A DNA stretch of 64,000 nucleotides, taken from contig NZ_JSYL01000002.1 of NCBI RefSeq assembly GCF_000812865.1, positions 124,001 to 188,000 of the forward strand. Direction: 5' to 3'. Within the stretch, counting starts at the first letter, position 1. Each line of letters starts with the position of its first letter. Below, piece by piece: positions 9,013 through 17,935 of this stretch. A program made the translations under genes and the position numbers. The notes below the pieces were generated by a model, which was not told where the DNA came from, searched no databases, and saw nothing but the letters and a program-made list of their open reading frames with translations. The stretch is from Kaistella jeonii (GTDB taxonomy: Bacteria > Bacteroidota > Bacteroidia > Flavobacteriales > Weeksellaceae).

Positions 9013-10252
9013 ATTCCAGAAATGTTTTCTCAATAATAGCAACACATTCTAAAATCTGTTCCTCCGTAATCACCAAAGGTGGCGCAAGACGAATAATATT
9101 TCCGTGCGTTGGTTTTGCAAGAAGTCCATTTTCTTTTAAAGCTAAACAAAGATTCCAAGCAGTTTTGCTTTCTGGCGTATCATTAATAAGAATTGCGTTT
9201 AATAAACCTTTACCACGAACTTTCGTAATAAGATCAGATTTTGCAATTACTTTTTCAATTTCTGAACGGAAAAGTTGTCCTAGTTTTTCAGCTCTTTCGG
9301 AAAGATTTTCGTCTGCAACCACTTGTAAAGCTGCAACTGCAACTGCGCAAGCGATTGGATTTCCACCAAAAGTAGAACCGTGTTGTCCAGGTTGAATGAC
9401 GTGCATAATTTCATCGTTCGCCAAAACTGCAGAAACTGGATACATTCCACCAGAAATCGCTTTTCCTAAAACCAAAATATCAGGTTGAACGTCTTCATGA
9501 TAACATGCGATTAACTGTCCAGTTCTCGCAATTCCAGTTTGAACTTCATCCGCAATGAAAAGAACATTATAATTTTTGCACAAGTTGGCTGCACTTTTCA
9601 AATAACCTTCATCCGGAACGTAAACTCCAGCTTCACCTTGAATTGGTTCTACTAAAAATCCTGCAATATTTTGAGAATCATTTTTTAAAATTTCTTCTAA
9701 TGCATTCAAATCATTATAAGGAATTTTAACAAAACCAGGAGTAAAAGGGCCGTAATTTTTGCTTGCATCCGGATCATTAGAAAAAGAAACTATAGTAGTT
9801 GTTCTTCCGTGAAAGTTATTTTCGCACACGATAATTTTAGCAGCATTTTCAGCAATTCCTTTCACTTCATAACTCCATTTACGAGCTAATTTCACTGCAG
9901 TTTCCACAGCTTCAGCACCAGAATTCATTGGTAAAACTTTATCATATCCGAAAAGAGTAGTAATTTTTTTTTCGTATTCGCCTAAACTGGAATTATGAAA
10001 AGCTCTTGATGTTAAAGCTAATTTGCTCGCTTGATTCACCAAAGCTTCCAAAATTTTTGGATGAGAATGTCCTTGATTCACCGCTGAATAAGCCGAAAGA
10101 AAATCGTAATATTTTTTTCCTTCAACGTCCCAAACGTAGACTCCTTCTCCTTTTTCTAAAACCACAGGAAGTGGATGATAGTTATGAGCACCGTGTTCGT
10201 TTTCTAAATCAATATAATATTGAGAATTTTTTAAGACTGCTGTTTCTGACAT
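9002..10252 (-). CDS. rocD: Ornithine--oxo-acid (ornithine-delta) aminotransferase
   Basis: A 416-residue class III PLP aminotransferase. Seen: [28 protein letters not shown], the [11 protein letters not shown] active-site stretch, and the PLP lysine in [14 protein letters not shown]. RocD converts ornithine and 2-oxoglutarate to glutamate-5-semialdehyde and glutamate in arginine/proline metabolism. proC, which uses the product's cyclic form, is also in the window at 31.0 kb. A TAAATTTGCA element lies ~13 bp upstream of the start on the minus strand. Acetylornithine or GABA aminotransferases are the alternatives, but the N-terminal [17 protein letters not shown] favours RocD. Confidence 0.92.
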   Translation of the reverse strand: MSETAVLKNSQYYIDLENEHGAHNYHPLPVVLEKGEGVYVWDVEGKKYYDFLSAYSAVNQGHSHPKILEALVNQASKLALTSRAFHNSSLGEYEKKITTLFGYDKVLPMNSGAEAVETAVKLARKWSYEVKGIAENAAKIIVCENNFHGRTTTIVSFSNDPDASKNYGPFTPGFVKIPYNDLNALEEILKNDSQNIAGFLVEPIQGEAGVYVPDEGYLKSAANLCKNYNVLFIADEVQTGIARTGQLIACYHEDVQPDILVLGKAISGGMYPVSAVLANDEIMHVIQPGQHGSTFGGNPIACAVAVAALQVVADENLSERAEKLGQLFRSEIEKVIAKSDLITKVRGKGLLNAILINDTPESKTAWNLCLALKENGLLAKPTHGNIIRLAPPLVITEEQILECVAIIEKTFLEFKK

Positions 10253-10301
10253 ATTTTTACTTTTTGCAAATTTAATGATAATTAATCAAATGTTATAAAA
10301 C

Positions 10302-10326
10302 AAAAAATGCCTCAAAAGAGAGGCAT
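10302..10326 (-). terminator. Terminator of the accB-accC unit
   Basis: ATGCCTC (10307-10313) and GAGGCAT (10320-10326); read on the minus strand the hairpin is followed by a run of six T. Confidence 0.75.
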
Positions 10327-10348
10327 CTATTATAAAGGAAAATAACTT

Positions 10349-11701
10349 TTAGTAATTAAATTTTTTATCCATCACGAAATCTTCCATGAATTTTGTAGTG
10401 TAATTTCCGGCAAGATAGTCTTCATCTTCCATCAATTGTCTGTGGAAAGGAATCGTCGTTTTTACGCCTTCAATATAAAATTCTTCTAAAGCGCGTTTCA
10501 TTTTCGCGATCGCTTCATCACGTGTTTGCGCTGTTGTAATCAACTTTGCAATCATAGAATCGTAATTGGATGGAATCGTGTAACCTGAGTAAACATGCGT
10601 ATCAACACGAATTCCATGTCCACCGGGAATATTCAATTCCGTAATTTTACCTGGAGATGGTCTGAAATCATTGTAAGGATCTTCCGCATTAATTCTGCAT
10701 TCAATGGAATGCAATTTCGGCAAATAATTAATTCCAGAAATTGCTGTTCCTGAAGCTAAAAGAATCTGCTCGCGAATCAGATCGTAATCTACAACTTGCT
10801 CTGTAATCGGATGCTCTACCTGAATTCTGGTATTCATTTCCATGAAATAGAAATTACGGTCTTTGTCAACCAAAAACTCAATTGTTCCTACTCCTTCGTA
10901 AGCGATATATTCTGCGGCTTTCACTGCAGCTGCACCCATTTTCTCACGAAGTTCATTGGTCATAAAAGGGGAAGGTGTCTCTTCTGTCAGTTTTTGATTT
11001 CTACGCTGTACAGAACAGTCTCTTTCAGATAAGTGACAAGCTCTTCCGTATTGATCACCAGCAATTTGAATTTCAATATGTCGCGGTTCTTGAATCAATT
11101 TTTCCATGTACATTCCACCATTTCCGAAAGCAGCAGTTGCTTCCTGAACTGCAGAATCCCAAAGTTCGTGAAGATCTTCAGCTTTCCAGACAGCACGCAT
11201 TCCTTTTCCACCGCCACCTGCAGTTGCTTTGATCATAACAGGATAACCCATTTCTGCAGCTAAAATTGCAGCTTCTTCATATCCATCAATTAAACCTTCA
11301 GAACCGGGAACACAAGGAACGCCGGCTTCTTTCATCGTCTTCTTTGCATTGGCTTTATCTCCCATTCGATCGATCTGATCTGGAGTTGCTCCAATAAATT
11401 TAATTCCATTTTCCTGACAAATTCTGGAAAAATTAGAATTTTCTGATAAAAAACCATATCCTGGATGAATCGCATCTGCATTGGTAATTTCTGCAGCTGC
11501 AATAATGTTTGAAATTTTAAGATAAGAATCTTTGCTTGCTGGTGGACCGATGCAAACCGCTTCATCCGCAAAACGTACATGAAGACTGTCTTTATCAGCT
11601 GTAGAATAAACAGCAACGGTTTTGATTCCCATTTCTTTGCAGGTGCGAAGAATCCGCATTGCAATTTCGCCGCGGTTAGCTATTAATATTTTTTTGAACA
11701 T
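10349..11701 (-). CDS. accC: Acetyl-CoA carboxylase biotin carboxylase subunit
   Basis: A 450-residue ATP-grasp enzyme of normal length. It begins [20 protein letters not shown]; it has the glycine-rich ATP loop [30 protein letters not shown], and [14 protein letters not shown] with the metal and catalytic residues. It carboxylates biotin on AccB using bicarbonate and ATP. It lies 83 bp downstream of accB and shares a terminator at 10302. The spacer between accB and accC holds short AATTTGAAAAT repeats (11710-11744). Confidence 0.97.
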   Translation of the reverse strand: MFKKILIANRGEIAMRILRTCKEMGIKTVAVYSTADKDSLHVRFADEAVCIGPPASKDSYLKISNIIAAAEITNADAIHPGYGFLSENSNFSRICQENGIKFIGATPDQIDRMGDKANAKKTMKEAGVPCVPGSEGLIDGYEEAAILAAEMGYPVMIKATAGGGGKGMRAVWKAEDLHELWDSAVQEATAAFGNGGMYMEKLIQEPRHIEIQIAGDQYGRACHLSERDCSVQRRNQKLTEETPSPFMTNELREKMGAAAVKAAEYIAYEGVGTIEFLVDKDRNFYFMEMNTRIQVEHPITEQVVDYDLIREQILLASGTAISGINYLPKLHSIECRINAEDPYNDFRPSPGKITELNIPGGHGIRVDTHVYSGYTIPSNYDSMIAKLITTAQTRDEAIAKMKRALEEFYIEGVKTTIPFHRQLMEDEDYLAGNYTTKFMEDFVMDKKFNY

Positions 11702-11709
11702 CTTAATTT

Positions 11710-11744
11710 AATTTGAAAATTTAATAATTTGAAAATTTGAAAAT
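11710..11744. repeat. Short direct repeat AATTTGAAAAT, three copies
   Basis: Copies at 11710-11720, 11726-11736 and 11734-11744 in the accB-accC spacer. The last two overlap by three bases. Confidence 0.7.
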
Positions 11745-11784
11745 CATCAATATCTGTATAATCAATGATTACTTATCAATTATA

Positions 11785-12267
11785 TTAAGAAGGATCAACT
11801 AAGAATAATGGCTGATCGTACTCTACAGGAGTCATATCATCTACCAAAATTTTCACGATTTTTCCTGAAATTTCAGATTCGATCTGGTTGAATAATTTCA
11901 TTGCTTCAATCACACAAACTACTTTACCCATAGAAACCTCGTCTCCAACATTTACAAAAACGTCTTTGTCTGGAGAAGGTTTTCTGTAGAAAGTCCCAAT
12001 CATCGGAGATTTAATAGTAATAAATTTATTATCGTCAGAAACATTTTCCGCAACAGGAGAATTTGCAACTGGCGGAAAACTTTGAGAAGGTGCAGATTGT
12101 TGTTGAGGTGCAGAATGATAAACTGCAGGTTGCTGCATATAGGTCATTTCGTTTCCTCCAAGTGGAGTTTTAATGGTAATTTCAAAATCTTTTGTTTTGT
12201 ATTTTACTTCGGAAACTTCCGCTTTAGAAACAAATTTTATAAGATTTTGGATGTCTTTAATGTCCAT
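11785..12267 (-). CDS. accB: Acetyl-CoA carboxylase biotin carboxyl carrier protein
   Basis: A 160-residue protein with an N-terminal region, a Pro/Ser/Gln-rich linker (about residues 44-72) and a C-terminal biotinyl domain. The biotin-accepting lysine is in CVIEAMKLFNQ; this is the EAMKL form rather than EAMKM, a common variant. It carries carboxybiotin from AccC to AccA/AccD. A TATCTTTG element on the minus strand (12298-12291) sits 24 bp upstream of the start, and the rpmF terminator lies just beyond, so accBC looks like a separate unit from rpmF. Confidence 0.95.
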   Translation of the reverse strand: MDIKDIQNLIKFVSKAEVSEVKYKTKDFEITIKTPLGGNEMTYMQQPAVYHSAPQQQSAPSQSFPPVANSPVAENVSDDNKFITIKSPMIGTFYRKPSPDKDVFVNVGDEVSMGKVVCVIEAMKLFNQIESEISGKIVKILVDDMTPVEYDQPLFLVDPS

Positions 12268-12290
12268 ATAGTTGGTATTTATTTATATGC

Positions 12291-12298
12291 CAAAGATA
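12291..12298 (-). promoter_or_regulatory. Probable -7 promoter element of accB
   Basis: TATCTTTG on the minus strand, 24 bp before the accB ATG and downstream of the rpmF terminator. A TTTG is present 23 bp further upstream, a looser spacing than the 19 bp seen at rpmH. Confidence 0.45.
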
Positions 12299-12310
12299 AT
12301 AAAAAACAAC

Positions 12311-12347
12311 AAAAAACCACTCAAAATTCAAAAAATCGAGTGGTTTT
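12311..12347 (-). terminator. Terminator of rpmF
   Basis: AAACCACTC (12314-12322) and GAGTGGTTT (12338-12346); on the minus strand the hairpin runs into a T-rich tail. Confidence 0.75.
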
Positions 12348-12380
12348 AGTATAAAATTGAAGTTTTTCTAAGTTTTACGC

Positions 12381-12584
12381 TTAGTTTTCTTCGATAGCTT
12401 CTACTGTTTTTTCCATTACTACTTTACCTCTGTAGTACATTTTTCCTTCAGACCAGTGTGCTCTGTGGTACAAGTGCATTTCACCTGATGTTGCATCTTT
12501 TGCCAATTGAGGAACTACTGCTTTGTAGTGAGTTCTTCTCTTATCTCTTCTCGTGGAGGATTGTCTTCTTTTAGGATGTGCCAT
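12381..12584 (-). CDS. rpmF: 50S ribosomal protein L32
   Basis: A 67-residue basic protein starting [19 protein letters not shown], the standard bL32 N-terminus, with [20 protein letters not shown]. The zinc-binding cysteines of some L32 proteins are absent, as is usual in Bacteroidota. It follows the DUF177 gene by 62 bp in the same direction, the near-universal yceD-rpmF pairing. Confidence 0.96.
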   Translation of the reverse strand: MAHPKRRQSSTRRDKRRTHYKAVVPQLAKDATSGEMHLYHRAHWSEGKMYYRGKVVMEKTVEAIEEN

Positions 12585-12646
12585 TTCTTATATTTTTAAT
12601 TTGATGAGCGATGAGTCGTTGATTGCTCAATCCTCATCATTTTAAA

Positions 12647-13171
12647 CTATTTATTATTATCTTTTAAATTCTTCAGTGCTTCCCATCTCGGGTCGCTTTT
12701 CGGTTCTTCTACTATTTCGTCTTTTGGACTGAACTTTTCTAATATCTCTAAATCTTCTTTTGAAATATTAGGAGAAACTTTTTTCATCGGGATCGACAAC
12801 ATTACATTTTCATAAATCAACTGCGCTATATTGAACGCGTGATCTTTGCTTGGAATTGTAATTACATCAATTTCGCTGTCATCATATTCTTCTCCGAATT
12901 TCACTAAGACCTTCATTTCGTTTTCTATCGGATGATCAAATTGGTCGTTTGTAATGTCACAAACTAAATTAACCATACCTCCTGTCTTTATCCAAAATTC
13001 TAAGAAAGTCGTGTGTTTTTCCATTAAAACATCAGCAACGACCTTCGGTTCTGTAAATTCCTGTTCAGTATCGAAAAGTTGAAAGAACTCCTTATCTATC
13101 TCAAATTTGAATTCGTGTTTACCGTTTTTCAGTCCCGAAAACACGATGTCGTAGTTTCTTAGTCTGTCCAT
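12647..13171 (-). CDS. DUF177 / YceD-family protein
   Basis: A 174-residue acidic protein beginning MDRLRNYDIVFSGLKNGKHEF, with the conserved LVCDITNDQFDHPIE stretch. YceD proteins act in large-subunit ribosome biogenesis (23S rRNA accumulation) and sit next to rpmF in most bacteria, as here. A TTG at 13186 would add five residues, but it falls inside the -7 promoter element, so the ATG at 13171 is the better start. Confidence 0.88.
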   Translation of the reverse strand: MDRLRNYDIVFSGLKNGKHEFKFEIDKEFFQLFDTEQEFTEPKVVADVLMEKHTTFLEFWIKTGGMVNLVCDITNDQFDHPIENEMKVLVKFGEEYDDSEIDVITIPSKDHAFNIAQLIYENVMLSIPMKKVSPNISKEDLEILEKFSPKDEIVEEPKSDPRWEALKNLKDNNK

Positions 13172-13183
13172 AAAATGAGTGTG

Positions 13184-13214
13184 CAAAAATATGCAAATTT
13201 TTTAATATTACAAA
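13184..13214 (-). promoter_or_regulatory. Bacteroidota-type promoter of DUF177-rpmF
   Basis: On the minus strand: TTTG (13214-13211), exactly 19 bp, TATTTTTG (13191-13184), then CA. Same geometry as the rpmH promoter. It places transcription start just before the ATG at 13171 and argues against the TTG at 13186. Confidence 0.75.
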
Positions 13215-13257
13215 TGATTTCTCAAACAAATATTTTAGAAATTCTATTTTCTAATTT

Positions 13258-14349
13258 TTAATGATGATTTTCTCTCGGTAAATCCTCGTCAAAACCATGG
13301 GAAGAAGCATTTCTTCTTGGCTGCATTCGGTTATTCATCAAATCATTATATTCCTGTCTGTTTTTAAAAATTTTGATCGCCATGAAGATCGCCTCGCTAA
13401 AACTTTGTTCGTCTGCGATATTTTGTCCCGCGATGTCATAGGCAACTCCGTGATCTGGAGAAGTTCGGATATATGGCAATCCAGCGGTGAAATTCACCCC
13501 TTCTTCGTATGCAAGTGTTTTAAATGGCGCTAAACCCTGATCGTGATACATCGCCAATACAGCGTCGTAATTTTTATATTTATTGGGCTGAAAAAAACTA
13601 TCTGCCGGAAAAGGTCCGAAAGCTAAAATTCCGTTGTCAAAAAGTTCGCGAATTGCAGGTTCGATGATCTCAATTTCTTCATTCCCAATTGCTCCTCCAT
13701 CTCCCGCATGAGGATTTAAACCTAAAATTGCGATTTTTGGTCTTTCTACCTGAAAATCTTCGATCAAACATTGGTTAAGCATTTTGATCTGCTTTTTAAT
13801 TTTTTCCTTTGAAATGTTTTCAGCGACTTGCGAAATAGGAATATGATGCGTTGAAACTGCTACTTTCAAATCTTCAGTGACCAAAAACATCAATCCCTTT
13901 TTACCAAATTTCTCTTCTAAATAACCGGTGTGCCCTGCGTGTGCAAAACCATGCTTCATCATTTCTTCTTTATTGATCGGAGCAGTGACCAAAACGTCAA
14001 TCTCGCCATTCATCAAAGCATTTGTCGCGGCTTCTAAGGACTCAATCGCCATTTTTGTAGATTCTTCTGTAGGCTTCCCTAAATCTACATTCACATTATC
14101 TTTCCAAAGATTGACCATATTAATTTTATCACTCTGAGCCTGCGAAGTTTCTGTGATATAATGAAAGTTATGGTTGAGTTTGAAAATATTTTTCTGATAG
14201 GTAAACAACTTTCCGGAACCAAAAATAATTGGAGTAAAAAAATCGGTAATTGTTTTGTCGTTGAGCGACTTCATGATAATTTCGGGACCAATCCCATTGA
14301 AATCTCCAATAGAAATTCCCACTCGTACTTTATGATGTTTCAGACTCAT
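13258..14349 (-). CDS. pdxA: 4-hydroxythreonine-4-phosphate dehydrogenase
   Basis: A 363-residue protein, somewhat longer than the ~330 of E. coli PdxA because of a C-terminal tail (about 25 residues, ending LPRENHH). Seen: GISIGDFNGIGPEIIMK, the metal-binding HAGHTGYLEEKFG and MYHDQGLAPFK, and TSPDHGVAYDIAG. PdxA oxidises 4-phosphohydroxy-threonine in the DXP-independent part of pyridoxal phosphate synthesis. It faces away from ribE. Confidence 0.95.
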   Translation of the reverse strand: MSLKHHKVRVGISIGDFNGIGPEIIMKSLNDKTITDFFTPIIFGSGKLFTYQKNIFKLNHNFHYITETSQAQSDKINMVNLWKDNVNVDLGKPTEESTKMAIESLEAATNALMNGEIDVLVTAPINKEEMMKHGFAHAGHTGYLEEKFGKKGLMFLVTEDLKVAVSTHHIPISQVAENISKEKIKKQIKMLNQCLIEDFQVERPKIAILGLNPHAGDGGAIGNEEIEIIEPAIRELFDNGILAFGPFPADSFFQPNKYKNYDAVLAMYHDQGLAPFKTLAYEEGVNFTAGLPYIRTSPDHGVAYDIAGQNIADEQSFSEAIFMAIKIFKNRQEYNDLMNNRMQPRRNASSHGFDEDLPRENHH

Positions 14350-14458
14350 TTTTAATTATCTTTGAAAATTAATAGAATTTCACAAATTTAGGAAAATAGA
14401 AATAACTATCCCATTTTATTTCTAAACTAAATATTTTTCACCAGAAAATTTCTTTTTT

Positions 14459-15055
14459 ATGTTCACAGGAATTATCGAATCTACGGCTATCATTCAAAAA
14501 ATTGAGAAACGTGCCGAAAACATACACTTTACTTTAAGCTGTCCTTTTACAGATGAATTAAAAATTGATCAGAGTTTGGCGCACAACGGTTGTTGCCTTA
14601 CTGTTGTAGAGATTTCAGGTGATCAATACAGCGTAACCGCAATTGCAGAAACATTAGAAAAAACCAATCTTAATGAATGGATAATAGGAACTGAAGTCAA
14701 TTTGGAACGTTGTTTGAAGTTCGATGGTAGACTCGATGGACACCTCGTTCAAGGTCATGTCGATAAAACCGGAGTTGTAAAAAATATTGAAGACCGAGGT
14801 GGAAGCTTTTTTATCACCATTCAATATGATGAAACTGATGATTTTACTACGGTTTCACAAGGTTCGATCACGGTCAATGGAATTAGTTTGACAGTTGCAG
14901 AAAGTGGAAATGGACAATTTTCTGTTGCAATAATTCCTTACACGTGGGAATTTACGAACATGAAAAATCTTCAAATTGGCGATATGGTTAATCTCGAATT
15001 CGACATTATTGGTAAATATGTAACAAAATTGATGAAAAAAAATGCCGTTCTCTAA
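14459..15055 (+). CDS. ribE: Riboflavin synthase, alpha subunit
   Basis: A 198-residue protein made of two lumazine-binding repeats. The first begins MFTGIIES and contains AHNGCCLTVVEI; the second contains GSITVNGISLTVAES. It dismutates two 6,7-dimethyl-8-ribityllumazine to riboflavin. The 3' end overlaps the next gene by 14 bp. I looked for an FMN riboswitch in the 109-bp leader and found none. Confidence 0.96.
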   Translation: MFTGIIESTAIIQKIEKRAENIHFTLSCPFTDELKIDQSLAHNGCCLTVVEISGDQYSVTAIAETLEKTNLNEWIIGTEVNLERCLKFDGRLDGHLVQGHVDKTGVVKNIEDRGGSFFITIQYDETDDFTTVSQGSITVNGISLTVAESGNGQFSVAIIPYTWEFTNMKNLQIGDMVNLEFDIIGKYVTKLMKKNAVL

Positions 15056-16496
15056 ATACAAAGGTTATAGTTTAAGAAATAAGGTTTTCGGTGGTTTTCT
15101 GCTGATTTGCCTACTGAGTATTTTGGGTTCTTCTATCCTATCTTTTTTTATTTTAAAAAATAATGCGGTTGAGCAAAGTCGTACCGATATGCAAAAAAAA
15201 TCGGAATCCATGATGTCTGCATTGGATTACGGAGTGAGCCATACACAGGTTCAAACTTCAGATCTACCCACTATTTTAAATAATGATATTTTTGAAATTG
15301 CCGATATTAACAATCAGGATATTGTTATTTATGATTTAAAAGGAAATCTTTTAATTTCGAACAAAGACAGCCATCTTATTGCGGAGAAAAAAATACCGCT
15401 CGCTATCGTAAATCGCGTATTAAAAAGCGATCGGAGAGTCGATTTTCAAAAATATGATAAAAAAACTGATGCCAATATTACGTCATCTTATATTTTACTG
15501 AAAAACAATATGCTGGAAACTATTGCTATTGTATATTTTCCATTTTATCATAATGATGGTTCTTACTTTAATGTCTTCAACAAATACGTGAATTATATTC
15601 TCATCGTCAATTTATTTATCATTGCTTTTGCAATCTGGTTAAGCTGGATCATCTCAAATAACCTGACGAAAGCAGTCACCAAATTTTCTGATTTAGTGAA
15701 CCGCGTTACTCTTTTCGATAAGGAGCCACAAGCAATTCGCTATTATGAACGTGATGAATTAAGCCAGTTGGTCAAAGCGTATAACAAAATGATTCTTCAG
15801 ATCAAAGAACAGAAAGAAAGGTTAAGCTTCAGGGAAAAAGAAGAAGCGTGGCGCGAAATGGCAAAACAGGTTGCACATGAAGTGAAGAATCCGTTAACAC
15901 CGATGAAGCTTACCATTCAAAATTTTGAGAGAAAATTTGATCCAAATGACCCGGATATTCGCGAAAAAGTAAAACATCTGAGTAAAACCATCGCAGATCA
16001 GATTGATTTGGTCGCGAAAGTTGCGAGTGCTTTTTCCCAGTTTGCGCAACTCCCAGAAAAAAATAATGAAGTTTTCAATCTTAATAGAGAAATAAAGAAT
16101 ATCATCACTATTTTCAGTGATGAACGAATTTATTTCCATGCTAACAGTGAAAATGTAATGATCGAAATGGACAAAATTTATTTATCCAGAATTATCACAA
16201 ATCTTGTTGCCAATGCAAGACAAGCGCGACACGATGACCGAGAAAATATCATTAATGTTGATTTAGAACTGCGCCAAAAACGAATAATTATTACGATTGA
16301 AGATAACGGTATCGGTATTTCTGAAGACTTGTATGATCGCATTTTTGAACCTAATTTTACATCCAAAACAAGTGGAACAGGACTTGGTTTAACGATGGTT
16401 AGAAAAATGGTGGAAGATTATAAAGGTGAAATTTCAGTTAAATCTGAAGTTGGAAAAGGCTCAACATTTACGATTTTACTTCCGACCAATCTGTAA
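15042..16496 (+). CDS. NtrY-like HAMP-domain sensor histidine kinase (orphan)
   Basis: A 484-residue inner-membrane kinase. Transmembrane segments are at about 14-38 and 184-204, enclosing a ~145-residue periplasmic sensor region; HAMP follows (~205-257). The phospho-acceptor is His279 in QVAHEVKNPLTPMK. ATP-binding boxes are NLVANARQAR (N), DNGIGI (G1) and SGTGLGLTMV (G2). The resemblance to NtrY-type kinases comes from the REMAKQVAHEVKNPLTPMKL block. No response regulator is nearby. The start codon lies inside ribE (14-bp overlap), so translation is probably coupled. The signal sensed is unknown. Confidence 0.9.
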   Translation: MPFSKYKGYSLRNKVFGGFLLICLLSILGSSILSFFILKNNAVEQSRTDMQKKSESMMSALDYGVSHTQVQTSDLPTILNNDIFEIADINNQDIVIYDLKGNLLISNKDSHLIAEKKIPLAIVNRVLKSDRRVDFQKYDKKTDANITSSYILLKNNMLETIAIVYFPFYHNDGSYFNVFNKYVNYILIVNLFIIAFAIWLSWIISNNLTKAVTKFSDLVNRVTLFDKEPQAIRYYERDELSQLVKAYNKMILQIKEQKERLSFREKEEAWREMAKQVAHEVKNPLTPMKLTIQNFERKFDPNDPDIREKVKHLSKTIADQIDLVAKVASAFSQFAQLPEKNNEVFNLNREIKNIITIFSDERIYFHANSENVMIEMDKIYLSRIITNLVANARQARHDDRENIINVDLELRQKRIIITIEDNGIGISEDLYDRIFEPNFTSKTSGTGLGLTMVRKMVEDYKGEISVKSEVGKGSTFTILLPTNL

Positions 16497-16511
16497 TTTT
16501 CTTAGCAACTA

Positions 16512-17207
16512 ATGAAACCTTTCCTGTTTAAGAATTTCAGCATTAATCAATCCAAAAAAGTTTTCCGTGTCGGAACTGATGGCGTTTTATTGGGCGCTTT
16601 ATCGAGCGTAGAAAATGTACAAACAATTTTGGAAGTTGGAACCGGAACGGGTTTAGTTTCTCTAATGTTGACTCAAAGAAATCTCACCGCGAGAATTCTT
16701 GCACTCGATATCAATGAAGAAGCGAAAAATATCGCAGATGAAAATTTCAGAAACTCTCCTTTTGGTGAAAGATTAAGCATAGAATTACAGGATTTCAAGG
16801 ATTTTAAAACGCAGCAACGATTTGATCTAATTATTTCAAATCCACCATATTTTAAAGAAAATTCTTCCGACAAAGATATTTTGGCCAGACAACAAACTGA
16901 ACTTTCATTTGAAAATTTAATTGAAAAGTCTGCTGAAATTTTATCGGAAAAAGGTCGATTGGCAGTCATCATTCCGTTCGAATCCGGAGCTGATTTTGAA
17001 GAACTTTCTCTTAACAACAAACTCTTTCTCTCGCGCAAAATTCAAATTTTCGGCATCAAAAATTCTGCGCCAAAAAGGTGGATTCTTGAATTCGGTTTTG
17101 ATCAGAGAGAAATCTCAGAAGAGCAATTCACGATTGAAAGATCTCCGCGAGTTTATAGTGAACAATATTTAGAACTGACGAAAGATTTTCATCTCTTTCA
17201 AAAGTAG
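16512..17207 (+). CDS. trmN6: tRNA1(Val) (adenine(37)-N6)-methyltransferase family protein
   Basis: A 231-residue SAM-dependent methyltransferase. The SAM-binding motif EVGTGTG is at 41-47 and the adenine-N6 catalytic NPPYF at 110-114. This fits the TrmN6/YfiC family, which methylates A37 of tRNA-Val. It begins 15 bp after the histidine kinase and ends 12 bp before a convergent gene, so it is likely the last gene of a ribE-kinase-trmN6 operon. Another N6-adenine methyltransferase of the same fold is possible. Confidence 0.85.
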   Translation: MKPFLFKNFSINQSKKVFRVGTDGVLLGALSSVENVQTILEVGTGTGLVSLMLTQRNLTARILALDINEEAKNIADENFRNSPFGERLSIELQDFKDFKTQQRFDLIISNPPYFKENSSDKDILARQQTELSFENLIEKSAEILSEKGRLAVIIPFESGADFEELSLNNKLFLSRKIQIFGIKNSAPKRWILEFGFDQREISEEQFTIERSPRVYSEQYLELTKDFHLFQK

Positions 17208-17219
17208 AAGATTTTGATT

Positions 17220-17798
17220 TTATTTAGGAGGATTCAGCGTTACCACAATATCTTTATTGATATTTTTGCTGGAAGAGTATTTCGCGTCACAGACGGAAGT
17301 TGTCAAAATATAAGTTCCTTTATCAACCAAAACAAAATTTTGATTATGAGCAGGAACATCCAGATTGTAGAATCTTTTTCCGCTGATTTTCACAATTAAA
17401 TTACACTTGGATTTATTGATAATCTGAACATAAGCGGTCTTGCTCGAAGTATCGTTACTGAAAATATGAGTTAATAATTCTGCAGTTCTTTTATTTTTTT
17501 CAGAAGGTTCTCCTTTTGCAGCACCCCTAATTACTGCCTTTTCCAATTTTTCGGTATTTATAGCTTTCACTGTAGGTTTTGCAACTGCAGCCTTTTTAGC
17601 AGGTGATTTATCATTGTTGATAACAGCCAATAATTTTCTTTTGAATTCTGGAGTTCTGGGATGGGTCGGATTATATTTAATGAAATTAGCTATAACCTGT
17701 GGATCTGTACTTTTTTCCACCTGATCTGCGGTATAGGTAGACTGCGCGCAAGCTATAGAGGAGAAAAATAAGCCGAAAAACAATAGATATTTGTACAT
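17220..17798 (-). CDS. Secreted hypothetical protein (DUF6759-like)
   Basis: A 192-residue protein with a signal peptide (KYLLFFGLFFSSIACAQ, cleavage near residue 19). The middle has a basic Ala/Lys linker (KSPAKKAAVAKPTV). The C-terminal ~70 residues (TAYVQIINKSKCNLIVKISG onward) look like a small beta domain with one cysteine pair candidate (in SKCNL and TSVCDA). It resembles a family common in Chryseobacterium that I recall as DUF6759; that name is from memory. It is convergent with trmN6. Function unknown. Confidence 0.6.
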   Translation of the reverse strand: MYKYLLFFGLFFSSIACAQSTYTADQVEKSTDPQVIANFIKYNPTHPRTPEFKRKLLAVINNDKSPAKKAAVAKPTVKAINTEKLEKAVIRGAAKGEPSEKNKRTAELLTHIFSNDTSSKTAYVQIINKSKCNLIVKISGKRFYNLDVPAHNQNFVLVDKGTYILTTSVCDAKYSSSKNINKDIVVTLNPPK

Positions 17799-17870
17799 AA
17801 AAATAAGGATTTTTTAGCGGATACAATTTTACTGATAACGAATAAATCTTCTTTTTAGTTTGTGTGAAAT

Positions 17871-17889
17871 TTATTATCTTTGCACCACT
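17871..17889 (+). promoter_or_regulatory. -7 promoter region of tsf
   Basis: TTATTATCTTTGCACCACT, containing TATCTTTG at 17875-17882. The same 19 bases occur upstream of the TPR gene at 41113-41131. No TTTG is found at the ideal 19-bp distance; one lies 12 bp upstream. Confidence 0.55.
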
Positions 17890-17935
17890 CTAAAAAAGCT
17901 AAATTAATCAAAATTTTAATATAAAAAATAAATAT

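Noticed and set aside
11033-11263. Plus-strand frames opposite accC
   Set aside because: They are shadows of the strongly supported accC frame with no motif or start context of their own.
14365-14458. FMN riboswitch in the ribE leader
   Set aside because: No conserved RFN-type sequence blocks were seen; the leader is plain AT-rich DNA.
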